Source of the DNA: Enhygromyxa salina
GTDB taxonomy: Bacteria > Myxococcota_A > Polyangia > Nannocystales > Nannocystaceae
Assembly: GCF_000737335.2 (NCBI RefSeq)
Contig: NZ_JMCC02000020.1
Coordinates: 32,967-96,966, forward strand
Length of the DNA: 64,000 nucleotides
Direction: 5' to 3'
The stretch's first letter is position 1. Every line of letters starts with the position of its first letter. A program made the translations under genes and the position numbers. The notes beneath the pieces are model-generated. The model did not search any database and was not told the DNA's origin. It saw only the letters and a list, made by a program, of their open reading frames with translations. This document shows, in pieces, positions 1-7,428 of this stretch.

Positions 1-535
1 TCAAGAACAGCCGGGTCGGCCCGTCACTCGGATTGATGTACTCCGTCGTAGACACGGGCCCATACGAGATCGAGTCGCCGGCCTCGAGGGTGTGGACCTC
101 GCCGCCAAGCACCACCTGCGCGCGACCTTCGAGCACGGTGATCAGCTCGACCACCCCGGCGCGATTCGGCCCGATCTGGCCCGAGGACTGGCCGGGCGGC
201 AGCTCGTACCAGGCGACCTCTAGATCGAGCAGGCCCGGTCGCAGGCCATGCCGAACGACTTCGGTGTCGGGGTCGAGCAAGGTCCGGCGCTCGCTCGCGC
301 GGACCAGCGACACGCTCGCCGGTTCGCTGTTGTCGAGCAGCTCGGTCAGCGAGCAACCCAGCGACAGCGCGATCTGATAGGCCAACTTGACCGTGGGGTT
401 CTTGCGCCCGCGCTCGACCTCCGAGAGCATCGTGCTGCTGACCCCACTGGTCTGCGCGAGCGCGTCGAGGCTGAGCCCAAGCGCCTGGCGACGACGCCGG
501 ATGTTGGGTCCGATGTTGCTCGAAGGATCGACCAT
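1..535 (-). CDS. XRE-family regulator with C-terminal cupin domain (3' end outside window)
   Basis: The reading frame enters from the left window edge and gives about 178 residues from ATG 535. Residues ~10-65 form an XRE helix-turn-helix (SLDALAQTSGVSSTMLSEVE region). Residues ~105-178 form a cupin barrel (ELPPGQSSGQ, then VLEGRAQVVLGGEVHTLEAGD). Such XRE-cupin proteins are one-component regulators that sense a small ligand in the cupin. An upstream in-frame ATG at 592 has a GGAG 9 bases before it and would add 19 residues. I prefer 535 because a 12-base perfect palindrome (553-564) would otherwise lie inside the gene, and the HTH then starts at the usual distance from the N-terminus. It is divergent from a proline-racemase remnant, so it probably once regulated hydroxyproline or proline-racemase metabolism (inference). 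Confidence 0.85.
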   Translation of the reverse strand, partial: MVDPSSNIGPNIRRRRQALGLSLDALAQTSGVSSTMLSEVERGRKNPTVKLAYQIALSLGCSLTELLDNSEPASVSLVRASERRTLLDPDTEVVRHGLRPGLLDLEVAWYELPPGQSSGQIGPNRAGVVELITVLEGRAQVVLGGEVHTLEAGDSISYGPVSTTEYINPSDGPTRLFL

Positions 536-552
536 CTCGTGGCGACACCCAT

Positions 553-564
553 ACGCTATAGCGT
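553..564. promoter_or_regulatory. Operator-like palindrome 1
   Basis: ACGCTATAGCGT is a perfect 12-base palindrome just upstream of ATG 535. It shares its core with a second palindrome at 624-635, about 71 bp away centre to centre. Two matching dyads in the divergent promoter region of an XRE-cupin gene suggest autoregulatory binding sites; this is an inference. Confidence 0.45.
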
Positions 565-623
565 TGACGCCGGTCAAGTTGCTCTCTAGCATCTTGTTGT
601 CTCCGGGTGACTGCCTGGAAGAT

Positions 624-635
624 TCGCTAAAGCGT
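624..635. promoter_or_regulatory. Operator-like palindrome 2
   Basis: TCGCTAAAGCGT has the core CGCTAAAGCG, which matches the CGCTATAGCG core of 553-564 except for one central base. It lies 15 bases before the ATG of the racemase remnant, which is where an operator for that gene would be expected. Confidence 0.4.
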
Positions 636-649
636 CCGGTGTGAAGCCC

Positions 650-802
650 ATGCTGACAAGCTCCCCCACGTCGATCGGCTTCGTCGACAGCCACACCGAG
701 GGGGAGCCGACGCGGGTGCTGATCGTAGACAGGTTCACCGTGGGCAGCGAGGTGTTTCAGCTCGGGCGAGGGCTTCTCGCCCGCTTGCGGACGCCTTCGT
801 AG
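650..802 (+). pseudogene. Proline racemase/hydroxyproline epimerase, 5' remnant only
   Basis: From ATG 650 the frame encodes a typical proline-racemase start: residues 10-23 read GFVDSHTEGEPTRV, the family's N-terminal signature. At codon 26 (position 725) the frame passes directly into the 75-bp tandem repeat and stops at TAG 800-802, because the first repeat copy lacks one T. Intact family members have about 310-350 residues, so over 90% of the gene is missing, and no further racemase sequence follows before the lipoprotein at 1069. Its divergent XRE-cupin regulator is intact. The likely history is repeat insertion followed by deletion of the rest (inference). Confidence 0.75.
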
Positions 803-1050
803 ACAGGTTCACCGTGGGCAGCGAGGTGTTTTCAGCTCGGGCGAGGGCTTCTCGCCCGCTTGCGGACGCCTTCGTAGACTGGTTCACCGAGGGCAGCGAG
901 GTGTTTTCAGCTCGGGCGAGGGCTTCTCGCCCGCTTGCGGACGCCTTCGTAGACTGGTTCACCGTGGGCAGCGAGGTGTTTTCAGCTCGGGCGAGGGCTT
1001 CTCGCCCGCTTGCGGACGCCTTCGTAGACTGGTTCACCGTGGGCAGCGAA
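725..1050 (+). repeat. Tandem 75-bp repeat, four copies plus a 27-base partial
   Basis: Units begin with GTAGAC at 725, 799, 874 and 949, and a partial copy starts at 1024. Spacing is 74 bp for the first unit (one T lost) and 75 bp for the others, and the copies are nearly identical. Each full unit contains a hairpin with 8-base arms CGGGCGAG and CTCGCCCG around a 5-base loop. From the second unit onward the plus strand is open in one frame (SARARASRPLADAFVDWFTV per unit), continuous with both the racemase remnant's frame and the downstream lipoprotein. A single diverged copy is found at 18782-18851 inside another gene. Confidence 0.9.
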
Positions 1051-1061
1051 CTGTGTACGCT
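1033..1061 (+). promoter_or_regulatory. Putative promoter for the lipoprotein at 1069
   Basis: TTCACC (1033-1038) and TACGCT (1056-1061) are separated by 17 bases, and TACGCT ends 7 bases before ATG 1069. There is no Shine-Dalgarno sequence. The -35-like element comes from the last, partial repeat copy. Transcription would start at or beside the ATG, giving a leaderless mRNA (inference). Confidence 0.4.
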
Positions 1062-1068
1062 ACTGCCC

Positions 1069-1908
1069 ATGCGCCTGCGCTTGCCGTCATCGATCGCGTC
1101 TGTCTTTTTGGTTCTGGGTGTGGGTTGTGGTTTCGACTCGACCGGCGCCGGAGATTCGTCCGGTGAGGCGGATACCGACGGAAACGGAGACGGGGACGGT
1201 GACCCGGGCGACGGGGATGGCGACGGCGATCCGGGCGACGGGGATGGCGACAGCGGCGACGGGGATGGCGACGGAGACAGCGGCGATGGGGATGGCGACG
1301 GAGACAGCGGAGACGGGGACGGCGACTCGGGCGATGGCGACGGAGACACTGGCGATGGAGACGGCGAATCTGGCGATGGCGATGGCGATCCAGATCCCTG
1401 CGCCGGCTACTCGTTCCACGAGATCATGCTCGCTTCGGACGGCCAGCCAGCGCTGCCGATGGCGCTGTATGGCAACGAGAACTCGCCGCCGCCCGGCGTG
1501 TGGGCGCAGTCGGAGGTCGACGAAGAGGGCACGATCACGTGGGGCTTCGATGTCGAGTGTCCCGTCGAGGTCGTCATGTGGGCCGTGGTCTGGGATCAAA
1601 AGCCGGGCTTCTTGCCCGACGACGCCGACTCCTTCTGGGTCCGCATGGACGGCGAGGACCCCGAGCGCAAGTGGGTGTTTGGCTGCCAGACGGAGAATGT
1701 CGACTCGGGTTGGAGCTACCAGCAGGTGAGCCACAACGCGGGCGAGAACACGTGCATGCTCGAGTCCGTGAGCTGGGTGTTGAATCCGGGTGTGCACATT
1801 CTTCGCGTTCGCAACCGCGAATCATCCACCTTTCAGGGCGCGGCCGGGATCGCGCGGGTGCTGCTGACCAGCAACGCCGACTATGTCCCGACCATAGCGA
1901 ACGATTGA
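1069..1908 (+). CDS. Gly-Asp-repeat lipoprotein of unknown function
   Basis: The protein has 279 residues. Residues 1-20 form a lipoprotein signal ending in LGVGC (lipobox), so it should be anchored to a membrane on the outside of the cell. Residues ~33-105 are a (GD)n-rich linker with SGDG and PGDG variants. Residues ~108-279 form a compact domain with several Trp and Cys residues (for example CPVEVVMWAVVWD) that I do not recognise. The frame is open upstream through the whole tandem repeat, but the start is set by the signal peptide. It converges with the vWA lipoprotein gene. The GD linker is typical of Nannocystaceae surface lipoproteins. Confidence 0.85.
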   Translation: MRLRLPSSIASVFLVLGVGCGFDSTGAGDSSGEADTDGNGDGDGDPGDGDGDGDPGDGDGDSGDGDGDGDSGDGDGDGDSGDGDGDSGDGDGDTGDGDGESGDGDGDPDPCAGYSFHEIMLASDGQPALPMALYGNENSPPPGVWAQSEVDEEGTITWGFDVECPVEVVMWAVVWDQKPGFLPDDADSFWVRMDGEDPERKWVFGCQTENVDSGWSYQQVSHNAGENTCMLESVSWVLNPGVHILRVRNRESSTFQGAAGIARVLLTSNADYVPTIAND

Positions 1909-1962
1909 GGTCAATTGCTGGCGAGCCGTCGCAGCTTGGCGTAGTCGACAGCAGCGCGAGGG

Positions 1963-3117
1963 CTACTCGACCGGGACGGTGTCGCAGCCGAACAGGATGT
2001 CGACCGACGCCTGCGTCGCGTTCTGGGTGCGCGTGCAGGTCTCGGGGCAGATGCGGATCGACTGCGGGTTGATCGCGTCGGGCAGATAGAACCACCCATC
2101 GCCGCCGTTGCACGCGGCCTCGTTCTCGACGTAGTAGACGCTCTCGGGCTGGCCATCGAGGAGCAGCTCGACGTTGACCTTGTTGGCGTCGAAGGTGTCG
2201 CCCTCGGGCGGCTCGGGGATCTCCCACTCGCACGCGAGCGGCAGGTTCTGCTGAACCGACTGCGCGATCTGGTTGAACACCGGGCCAAACTGCTGGTCAC
2301 ACAGATCACCGGCGACGCCGCCCGTGAGCGACACGAGGTCCAGGTACACGTCGCCGGCCTCTTCCGACAGCGGGATGAACGAGAGGCAGCAGCTGGCCCC
2401 CAGCGCGCAGTCGAGCGGGTCCGGGGCCTCGAACGCCACGATCGCGTGGAAGAAGTAGTTGGCGTAGTCGGGGTTGAGCGCCTTGAACGCCATGTCGAAG
2501 TTGGCGGCGTTCATGCTCGAGTTGTCGTCGCTGACGACGACCAAGTGCTTGACGGAGTTGGGCCGGATCGAGGTGGACCACAGCTGCTCGGTCGAGAGGA
2601 TCTTCTCGAGCGCGTTGGTGCTGCCGACGGTCTCGACGACGTGCAGGTACTCGGGCAGCTTGGTGTCTGCGGGACATGAACCGCTGCCTAGCGGCACGCC
2701 AATGCAGGGCCCATCTGGAGACGACTCGGCGATCATCACGACGTGGTGATCAATGTTGGCCAAGAAGATCTGCGTGGAGAACATGTTCATGTTCTGCTGC
2801 ACGAAGTTCTTCTCGTCGGACATCGAGCCCGACGTGTCGATGACGAACACGATGTCGACCGGCGCGAACTGGTTTTGGGCCTGCTCGCTGACCGCCGCGC
2901 ACTCGTCCCCGGTGTCGCCGTCGCCGTCGCCCTGCTGCATGTCGAGCAGCGGGCCAGAGCTGCTCGAGTCGCCGTCGCCGTCGCCGGTCGTGTCGCCGTC
3001 GCCATCGCCAACGGTGAACACGCCCGTGGTGCTGCCCAGCGGTCGGCCTTCTTCGCCGCCACAGGCACCAAGCAGCAGGCCCGAGGCGATCAGCGTCCGT
3101 CGTAGTCCAGGTTGCAT
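1963..3117 (-). CDS. vWA-domain lipoprotein
   Basis: The protein has 384 residues. Residues 1-19 are a lipoprotein signal ending LLLGAC. Residues ~37-70 are Gly-Asp-rich linker. From residue ~86 a von Willebrand factor A domain begins with the strand VDIVFVIDTSGSMS; D94-x-S-x-S is the MIDAS metal site. Later Cys pairs (CALGASCC, CPETC) and a region near residue 300 (PPEGDTFDANKVNVELLLDG) look like an appended beta domain. vWA lipoproteins of this kind usually mediate metal-dependent protein contacts at the cell surface; no partner is suggested by the neighbours. A TATCAT box lies 6 bases before the ATG. Confidence 0.9.
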   Translation of the reverse strand: MQPGLRRTLIASGLLLGACGGEEGRPLGSTTGVFTVGDGDGDTTGDGDGDSSSSGPLLDMQQGDGDGDTGDECAAVSEQAQNQFAPVDIVFVIDTSGSMSDEKNFVQQNMNMFSTQIFLANIDHHVVMIAESSPDGPCIGVPLGSGSCPADTKLPEYLHVVETVGSTNALEKILSTEQLWSTSIRPNSVKHLVVVSDDNSSMNAANFDMAFKALNPDYANYFFHAIVAFEAPDPLDCALGASCCLSFIPLSEEAGDVYLDLVSLTGGVAGDLCDQQFGPVFNQIAQSVQQNLPLACEWEIPEPPEGDTFDANKVNVELLLDGQPESVYYVENEAACNGGDGWFYLPDAINPQSIRICPETCTRTQNATQASVDILFGCDTVPVE

Positions 3118-3123
3118 GGCCGG

Positions 3124-3129
3124 ATGATA
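3124..3129 (-). promoter_or_regulatory. -10-like TATCAT box, leaderless-type
   Basis: On the minus strand TATCAT ends 6 bases before ATG 3117 and no Shine-Dalgarno lies between. A matching -35 is not obvious. It is one of several such boxes in the window. Confidence 0.4.
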
Positions 3130-3268
3130 ACGGGTCGGGCGGGCCTGGGTAGCGATTTTAGCCGTGGGGGGGACTGAATCGTTTGTTATCTGACCTACGT
3201 ATTTTTGGGGCCTGATCTCGGCATCGTGCCCGCGGGATATCGACTCGCGCTACCCTGCCGCCGACCCC

Positions 3269-3799
3269 ATGGCGAAGCGAAAAGGCGGCGGGCGTGAGGC
3301 CCCGATTGACCACACGCGTGTCATCGATGGCTTTGGCGAGCTCGTTGGCCGCACGCACTACGAGAGCTTCGAGACCGAGTGCGGACGCTGCGGTGTCACC
3401 TTCGTGTTCTCCGCCACCGCACAAAAGCACGTACACGAGCAGCGCGGCGTCCCGATCAAGCGGGCCCGTGCGGGAGCTGGCTACTGCTCGGCATGCGCGA
3501 CCGCGCGCGGGCGGGACAATCGGCTCCGGGCCAAGGCCAGCGCCGAAGCGCAGCAGCTGCGCGCCGCCGCCGAGCGTGCCAAGGCAAGCGCGGACGCGAG
3601 CCCGAAAGACGGCTCGAAGCTGCTCGAGTATGTCGTCGCGAAGATCCGCGTGCTCGAGCATAGCTGGTCGCAGCGAGCCGCCGAACGCCTGCTTGGTGAT
3701 GTCCGCCGCGCCCGTCGGCTCACGCCCTCGCTCGCCAGCGTCAGCAAGTGGGAGCTGCGGCTTGGCGAGTTGATTGCGGAGAACACACGTGACGAATGA
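3269..3799 (+). CDS. Zinc-ribbon protein (zf-trcl-like)
   Basis: The protein has 176 residues. Residues ~25-75 carry a four-Cys zinc-ribbon: CGRCGVTFVF, then YCSAC about 35 residues later, with a conserved-looking middle (HVHEQRG). This fits the 'probable zinc-ribbon domain' family found in many bacteria as a small module of unknown role. Residues ~82-130 are charged and Ala-rich and are probably helical. No enzymatic motif is seen. It is monocistronic, diverging from the vWA gene, with TACCCT 12 bases before the ATG and no strong ribosome binding site. Confidence 0.75.
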   Translation: MAKRKGGGREAPIDHTRVIDGFGELVGRTHYESFETECGRCGVTFVFSATAQKHVHEQRGVPIKRARAGAGYCSACATARGRDNRLRAKASAEAQQLRAAAERAKASADASPKDGSKLLEYVVAKIRVLEHSWSQRAAERLLGDVRRARRLTPSLASVSKWELRLGELIAENTRDE

Positions 3800-3887
3800 C
3801 CAGCGGATCCCCGTCGAGCGATCTGCAGTTGAGACCATGCAGCTGTGGTCATGCGTGTCGCTCGCTGACAGGTGCGTCGATTCGGCC

Positions 3888-4178
3888 TTAGTCCTTCTCA
3901 GGGTTCTCAGGGGGGTCATCGGAGGCAATCTTGCCCGCTCGGGCCCAGCGCCGCAGCGTGGCTTCAATGACCACGTTCAGAAGCAGCATGAGCCCCGCCG
4001 CGACCAACGCCGCGATCAGTGGGCGCAGATCGAGCCAGAGAACGAACAAGAAGACCGCCAAATTCCAAACCAGAACGATCGTCTTGACCCTGTCCCATTC
4101 TCGTTTTTGCAGCGGGAACAGTGTGGGACCGACGGGACCTGGCGAGACCAGACGGGCATTGTTCGGGTCGTCGTTCAA
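3888..4178 (-). CDS. Small protein with two membrane helices (possible immunity protein)
   Basis: The protein has 96 residues. I place the start at TTG 4178 because it overlaps the preceding stop codon as TTGA, and no ATG fits. The frame is out of register with that gene but reads well from there. Residues ~33-50 (IVLVWNLAVFLFVLWL) and ~52-72 (LIAALVAAGLMLLLNVVI) are two transmembrane helices, followed by a basic and then acidic tail (RWARAGK...PENPEKD). It is the last gene of a tight operon behind a protein with a Cys-rich hydrophobic C-terminus. Small two-helix proteins in that position often give self-immunity, but nothing here proves it. Confidence 0.65.
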   Translation of the reverse strand: MNDDPNNARLVSPGPVGPTLFPLQKREWDRVKTIVLVWNLAVFLFVLWLDLRPLIAALVAAGLMLLLNVVIEATLRRWARAGKIASDDPPENPEKD

Positions 4179-4816
4179 TCGCAGTAGTCCTCCAGCGCGT
4201 CCGTTCCGATCCCCGCTGCTGCTGCCCCCGCCCCTGCGCACAAACCACATGTGGGGACCGCAGCGCAACAGGCCACCGTTGCGCTCGCCACGACGCCGAC
4301 CCAGATGTACTTCCCTGCTCGCAACACCTTCTTGCCCCACGCGCTGCACTTGAAAGCTTGTGAGTCGCCTGCGAACGCATCCAAGAGCGCGGCTCCAGCC
4401 CCGCCTCCAAGCGCAACCAGGGCTCCCGCCGCCAACTCGCTGGCCGCAGGATCCGATGATGTCCAGTTCGAGACGCCACTCGCGGCGTCCCAACTCGAGT
4501 GAGCGATGGCCTCTCCATCGACGTACAGATAGCCGTCGCCACGGTTCGTGTCGTCGGCGACGATGACGACCTCTGCCGTTTCGCCGCTCGGCAGTGTGTA
4601 CGTCACCGACCCCCACCGTGTGCGGTGTCCGTCCGAGGTGGTGTACTCGTCGGCCATGCTAGTGGCGGCGGTTGGTAGGTTGGTGATGCAGCGAACGCGA
4701 GTGACAGAATTGCGTGGGTCAACATGGACAAAATTGCGACCATTCTGGACCTCGGCAACGCGCAACGTCTTCGCGTCTGCGCGACTGAGATCGGCAGCTA
4801 GATCGCCCGCCGTCAC
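4175..4816 (-). CDS. Protein with Cys-rich hydrophobic C-terminal peptide (bacteriocin-like candidate)
   Basis: The protein has 213 residues. The likely start is GTG 4816, which forms a GTGA overlap with the preceding stop; ATG 4657 is an alternative. The N-terminal half (residues ~54-90) is polar and beta-rich (GSVTYTLPSGETAEVVIVAD) and has no signal peptide. The last ~75 residues change character: a Gly/Ala-rich hydrophobic stretch is followed by six Cys in FKCSAW, VACC, PTC, GLC and DYC. That pattern recalls halocin-C8-like and other disulphide-rich peptide bacteriocins, where a long polar part precedes a Cys-rich toxin. The following gene encodes a two-helix membrane protein. Sequence similarity to a known family is not established. 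Confidence 0.6.
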   Translation of the reverse strand: MTAGDLAADLSRADAKTLRVAEVQNGRNFVHVDPRNSVTRVRCITNLPTAATSMADEYTTSDGHRTRWGSVTYTLPSGETAEVVIVADDTNRGDGYLYVDGEAIAHSSWDAASGVSNWTSSDPAASELAAGALVALGGGAGAALLDAFAGDSQAFKCSAWGKKVLRAGKYIWVGVVASATVACCAAVPTCGLCAGAGAAAAGIGTDALEDYCD

Positions 4817-5697
4817 TCCGCGACCGGCCGCGGGACCCCGACCACAAACCCATGCCCCATTGCCGCGCGAGCACGACCCGCTCGAGCTGGGGCGGCAGCC
4901 CGGTGAGCTTGGCCCGTCGCGCCCAAAAGTCCGTGCCTTCGGGCGGTAGCTCGCCGTCGACCTCGTCTGGCTCGCCAAGGAAGCGCTGAAACTCCGGGGG
5001 TCCGCAGAGACTCGGCGCGCTCGCCCTCGCCCCGAAGCTTTTGCAGGGTCGCCCACACGGCCTCGTTGTCGAAGCCGTCGAGCTCGCGGCGGACGTCGTC
5101 ACGCACGTCCCGAAGCATGTCGAGGTGCTCGCGCTCGCCCTCGTCGGGCAGCCCGTGGGCGACACAGACCCGCCGGAGGTCATCGTCGCCAAGCAGCTCG
5201 AGGATCTCGAAGAGCACCATGCCGTTGGCGGTGGACAGCGCGGTCGTGATCGTGGGCTTGTCGTCGTCTGCTTCGACGAACACCAGGAAGTCCTCGCACA
5301 GGGCGAGGAGCTGCGGACGCCGTAGAAGCTCGAGCACCGAGTGCAGCGTGGGTGGCTGGGGCTCGGTGGGGGGCTTGCCGGTTTGAAAGTCAGGTTCTTC
5401 GAAGATCCCGAACAGCTCGGGCTTGGCTTCGCGGCCAAGGATCCTTTCAATGATCGGCTGCTTGGCTCGACCCGCGTCGTCGAGGCCGTGGGCGCGACAG
5501 ATATCCTCGAGCTCGGTGCGCTCGAGCTCGTTGAGGATCTGCTCCAAGGCCGGGGTTGTCCGGGACTGGGCCAGGGTGTCGATCAGCACGGCCTTCTTGT
5601 CGCCGGTGCTGGCCGGGAGCTCGAAGGTTCCCGCGAGTTCGAGCAGGCGCGAGCGCGTGAGCACGGCGAGGGCGGAGCGCTTGCTGGGTCGAGCCAT
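4813..5697 (-). CDS. SAP-like helical protein, reading frame broken by two compensating indels
   Basis: ATG 5697 opens a frame with repeated SAP/Rho-N-like helical motifs (residues ~12-45 around LTRSRLLELAG, ~50-85 around LEDICRAHGL, and again later). Such modules often bind nucleic acid. Good coding continues to about residue 232. The frame then breaks at a G5 run (4996-5000), continues in another frame (PEFQRFLGEPDEVDGELPPE), and returns to the first at a C4 run (4855-4858), ending VPRPVAE at 4813. Removing one base at the first run and adding one at the second restores a single protein of about 294 residues. Sequencing error or recent decay are both possible. The stop overlaps the next gene's GTG. 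Confidence 0.6.
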   Translation of the reverse strand: MARPSKRSALAVLTRSRLLELAGTFELPASTGDKKAVLIDTLAQSRTTPALEQILNELERTELEDICRAHGLDDAGRAKQPIIERILGREAKPELFGIFEEPDFQTGKPPTEPQPPTLHSVLELLRRPQLLALCEDFLVFVEADDDKPTITTALSTANGMVLFEILELLGDDDLRRVCVAHGLPDEGEREHLDMLRDVRDDVRRELDGFDNEAVWATLQKLRGEGERAESLRTPGVSALPWRARRGRRRATARRHGLLGATGQAHRAAAPARAGRARAAMGHGFVVGVPRPVAE

Positions 5698-5820
5698 GCG
5701 GGGGGGCAGGGCATCAGGAAGCTGCAGCGCCGCGCAGCCCCGCTCACTCTTTGGCGAGGGCCGCCAAGTGTCGAGCGGCTGCGCCGGGCCGGTCGCACAG
5801 CGGCTCAGCGGGCGCTCGGG

Positions 5821-7428
5821 TCACGGCTCGAGGTGATGATAGGCGTCAACCGTCGCAATGCGCGGATCCTCGACCGCGCCGCCAACGGTGAAGTGATAGA
5901 TCGTATGCAGCGAATCATCCGCGACCCCGATCAGCTCGTGGACGCCATCGTCAAAGAAGCATCCGATCCCCGTCGCCCGTCGCCCCGCGGCCTCGGCCTC
6001 GAGGTACAGCACCTGCCCGATCGCGCCGGCCTCCCAGTGCAAGTGCCGATACATCCACGCCCCGTGCTCCGCGAGCGCGGGCCCAAGCTCCGCGAGCATC
6101 GCAACCGCGAACGCGCCGTCGGCTGCGATCGCTTGGCGGCAGCTGACCAGCGCCGCGACCGGGCGCGCGTCCGCGAGCTCGAGTCGCCACAGCGGCAGCG
6201 CGAGCGGGCCGGTGTCGACGGGCGCCCAATCAAAGTCGGTGTGCATGTTCTCCGCGATCGTGGCGCGGACGCTGGGATCGCGCAGCAGCAGGTACAGCCC
6301 CGGCTCGACCCCGTCCACGCGATGCACGAACAACAGCAAGTGCACCCGCGGGCGACCGAGCAAGCTGGCGAAGGGCGCGTGGCCGGGTCGTGCCAAGGTC
6401 CGCGCGAGCATCCGCAGCCACGCCTCGCGCGAGAGCCCGGTGACGCCGTCCATCTCGACCGCGCTGCGCCGGGTTCGAAATACGTGGTGGGCAGACGCGC
6501 CCGTGGGCGAGGGCTCGGGGGTCGCGGTTGGTGATGGCTCGTCGATCACGACGGGGCCACTTCGCGTGCACGCATGGGCGACGCCGTTGATGCTTGGCCA
6601 CGGATGGTGCGACTCGCTCAGAACATTTGGCGTGCCGACGAGATCGAGCGTGAGCGAATCGGACAGTGTTGGCGCGTGACCTGGCGGGCGCGGGCCGACG
6701 AACAGCACCAAGTCCGGGTGCTCCGGCTCCGGGCCAGACGGCTCGGGGAGCCCCAGCAGCCGGGCGGCGCCAGCGTCGTCGATCGAGGGCAGCGCTCGCA
6801 GGTGCCAGCCCAAGGCGCCCGCCGATAGAGCCAGCGCCGCGATCGCGTGGCCGACATCATGTTGGCAGTAACGGAACGCCCGCTCGCCATACTTCCACGA
6901 CTCGCGCCATGGGATCGAGCTCAGGCCAATGATGACGCCGTCGCCGTCGCCGCGCAGGGTGTCCCACAGCTTGGGCTCGAGCGCGGCGCGGCGCTCGAGC
7001 GCGTGGACCAACGGAGCGTAGTGCCACACCGCCGGGGCCTCGCTCAGGCCTGGGATCGCACCAACGACGTAGGCCTCGGTCGGGTGCAAGTTGCCGCTCG
7101 AGGGGTTGCAGCGCAGCGCCCAGCGATTCTCGCCGAGCTGCTTCCAGGCCGAGAGCGCCATCGAGTCGAACAACAGACGCGCGACGCTGTTCGCGTTGAC
7201 GGGCTGCGTGGCGACGCGCGAGGGATCGTAGACCTCGTCCAGGGTTGGGCCGCGCTCGGCGTCGAAGCTCCGCGCCAACGGCTCGAGCTCGCAGCCCTCG
7301 TAGCGCCGAAACGGGGTTGGTTGGGTGTCCCAGTCCATGAACCCCAGCGACTTCGCGTAGCGGTTGGGCAGGCGGTGCTTGGTGAGCTCGTGGTAGGCGA
7401 GCGCAGCGGCGATCGGGGGCTTGGACAT
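5821..7428 (-). CDS. SagB/ThcOx-type dehydrogenase with two nitroreductase-like domains
   Basis: The protein has 535 residues. The N-terminal nitroreductase fold contains the family signature RCNPSSGNLHPTEAYVV (residues ~106-123) and later GLSSIPWRESWKYGERAFRY, as in SagB-type FMN enzymes. A second, more diverged nitroreductase-like half covers residues ~310-535 (FRTRRSAVEMDG, YLEAEAAGRRATGIGCFFDD). In TOMM/thiazole-oxazole pathways SagB oxidises azolines to azoles, but free-standing two-domain members are common and their substrate is unknown. The next gene downstream on the same strand (123 bases away) heads the SAP-like/Cys-rich/two-TM operon. No cyclodehydratase (YcaO) gene is in the window. 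Confidence 0.85.
   Translation of the reverse strand: MSKPPIAAALAYHELTKHRLPNRYAKSLGFMDWDTQPTPFRRYEGCELEPLARSFDAERGPTLDEVYDPSRVATQPVNANSVARLLFDSMALSAWKQLGENRWALRCNPSSGNLHPTEAYVVGAIPGLSEAPAVWHYAPLVHALERRAALEPKLWDTLRGDGDGVIIGLSSIPWRESWKYGERAFRYCQHDVGHAIAALALSAGALGWHLRALPSIDDAGAARLLGLPEPSGPEPEHPDLVLFVGPRPPGHAPTLSDSLTLDLVGTPNVLSESHHPWPSINGVAHACTRSGPVVIDEPSPTATPEPSPTGASAHHVFRTRRSAVEMDGVTGLSREAWLRMLARTLARPGHAPFASLLGRPRVHLLLFVHRVDGVEPGLYLLLRDPSVRATIAENMHTDFDWAPVDTGPLALPLWRLELADARPVAALVSCRQAIAADGAFAVAMLAELGPALAEHGAWMYRHLHWEAGAIGQVLYLEAEAAGRRATGIGCFFDDGVHELIGVADDSLHTIYHFTVGGAVEDPRIATVDAYHHLEP

Noticed and set aside
725..1050. CRISPR array
   Set aside because: Units are directly tandem with no unique spacers, and no cas genes are in the window.
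814..1068. N-terminal extension of the lipoprotein through the repeats
   Set aside because: The frame is open, but the lipoprotein signal at 1069 would then lie internally, and a promoter-like sequence sits directly before 1069.
735..1349. Minus-strand protein rich in Ser-Pro (SPSPSP)
   Set aside because: It is the reverse strand of the Gly-Asp codons and of the tandem repeat; the plus strand has a signal peptide and lipobox. The same holds for Ser-Pro-rich frames opposite other Gly-Asp stretches.
5341..6534. Plus-strand 397-codon frame
   Set aside because: It lies opposite the SagB-type and SAP-like genes, is Arg/Gly-rich and shows no domain; it is a shadow of high-GC coding on the other strand.
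5821..7428. Claim of a TOMM (azole peptide) biosynthesis cluster
   Set aside because: No YcaO cyclodehydratase or precursor with a clear Cys/Ser/Thr core plus leader is found; the SagB-type enzyme alone is not enough.
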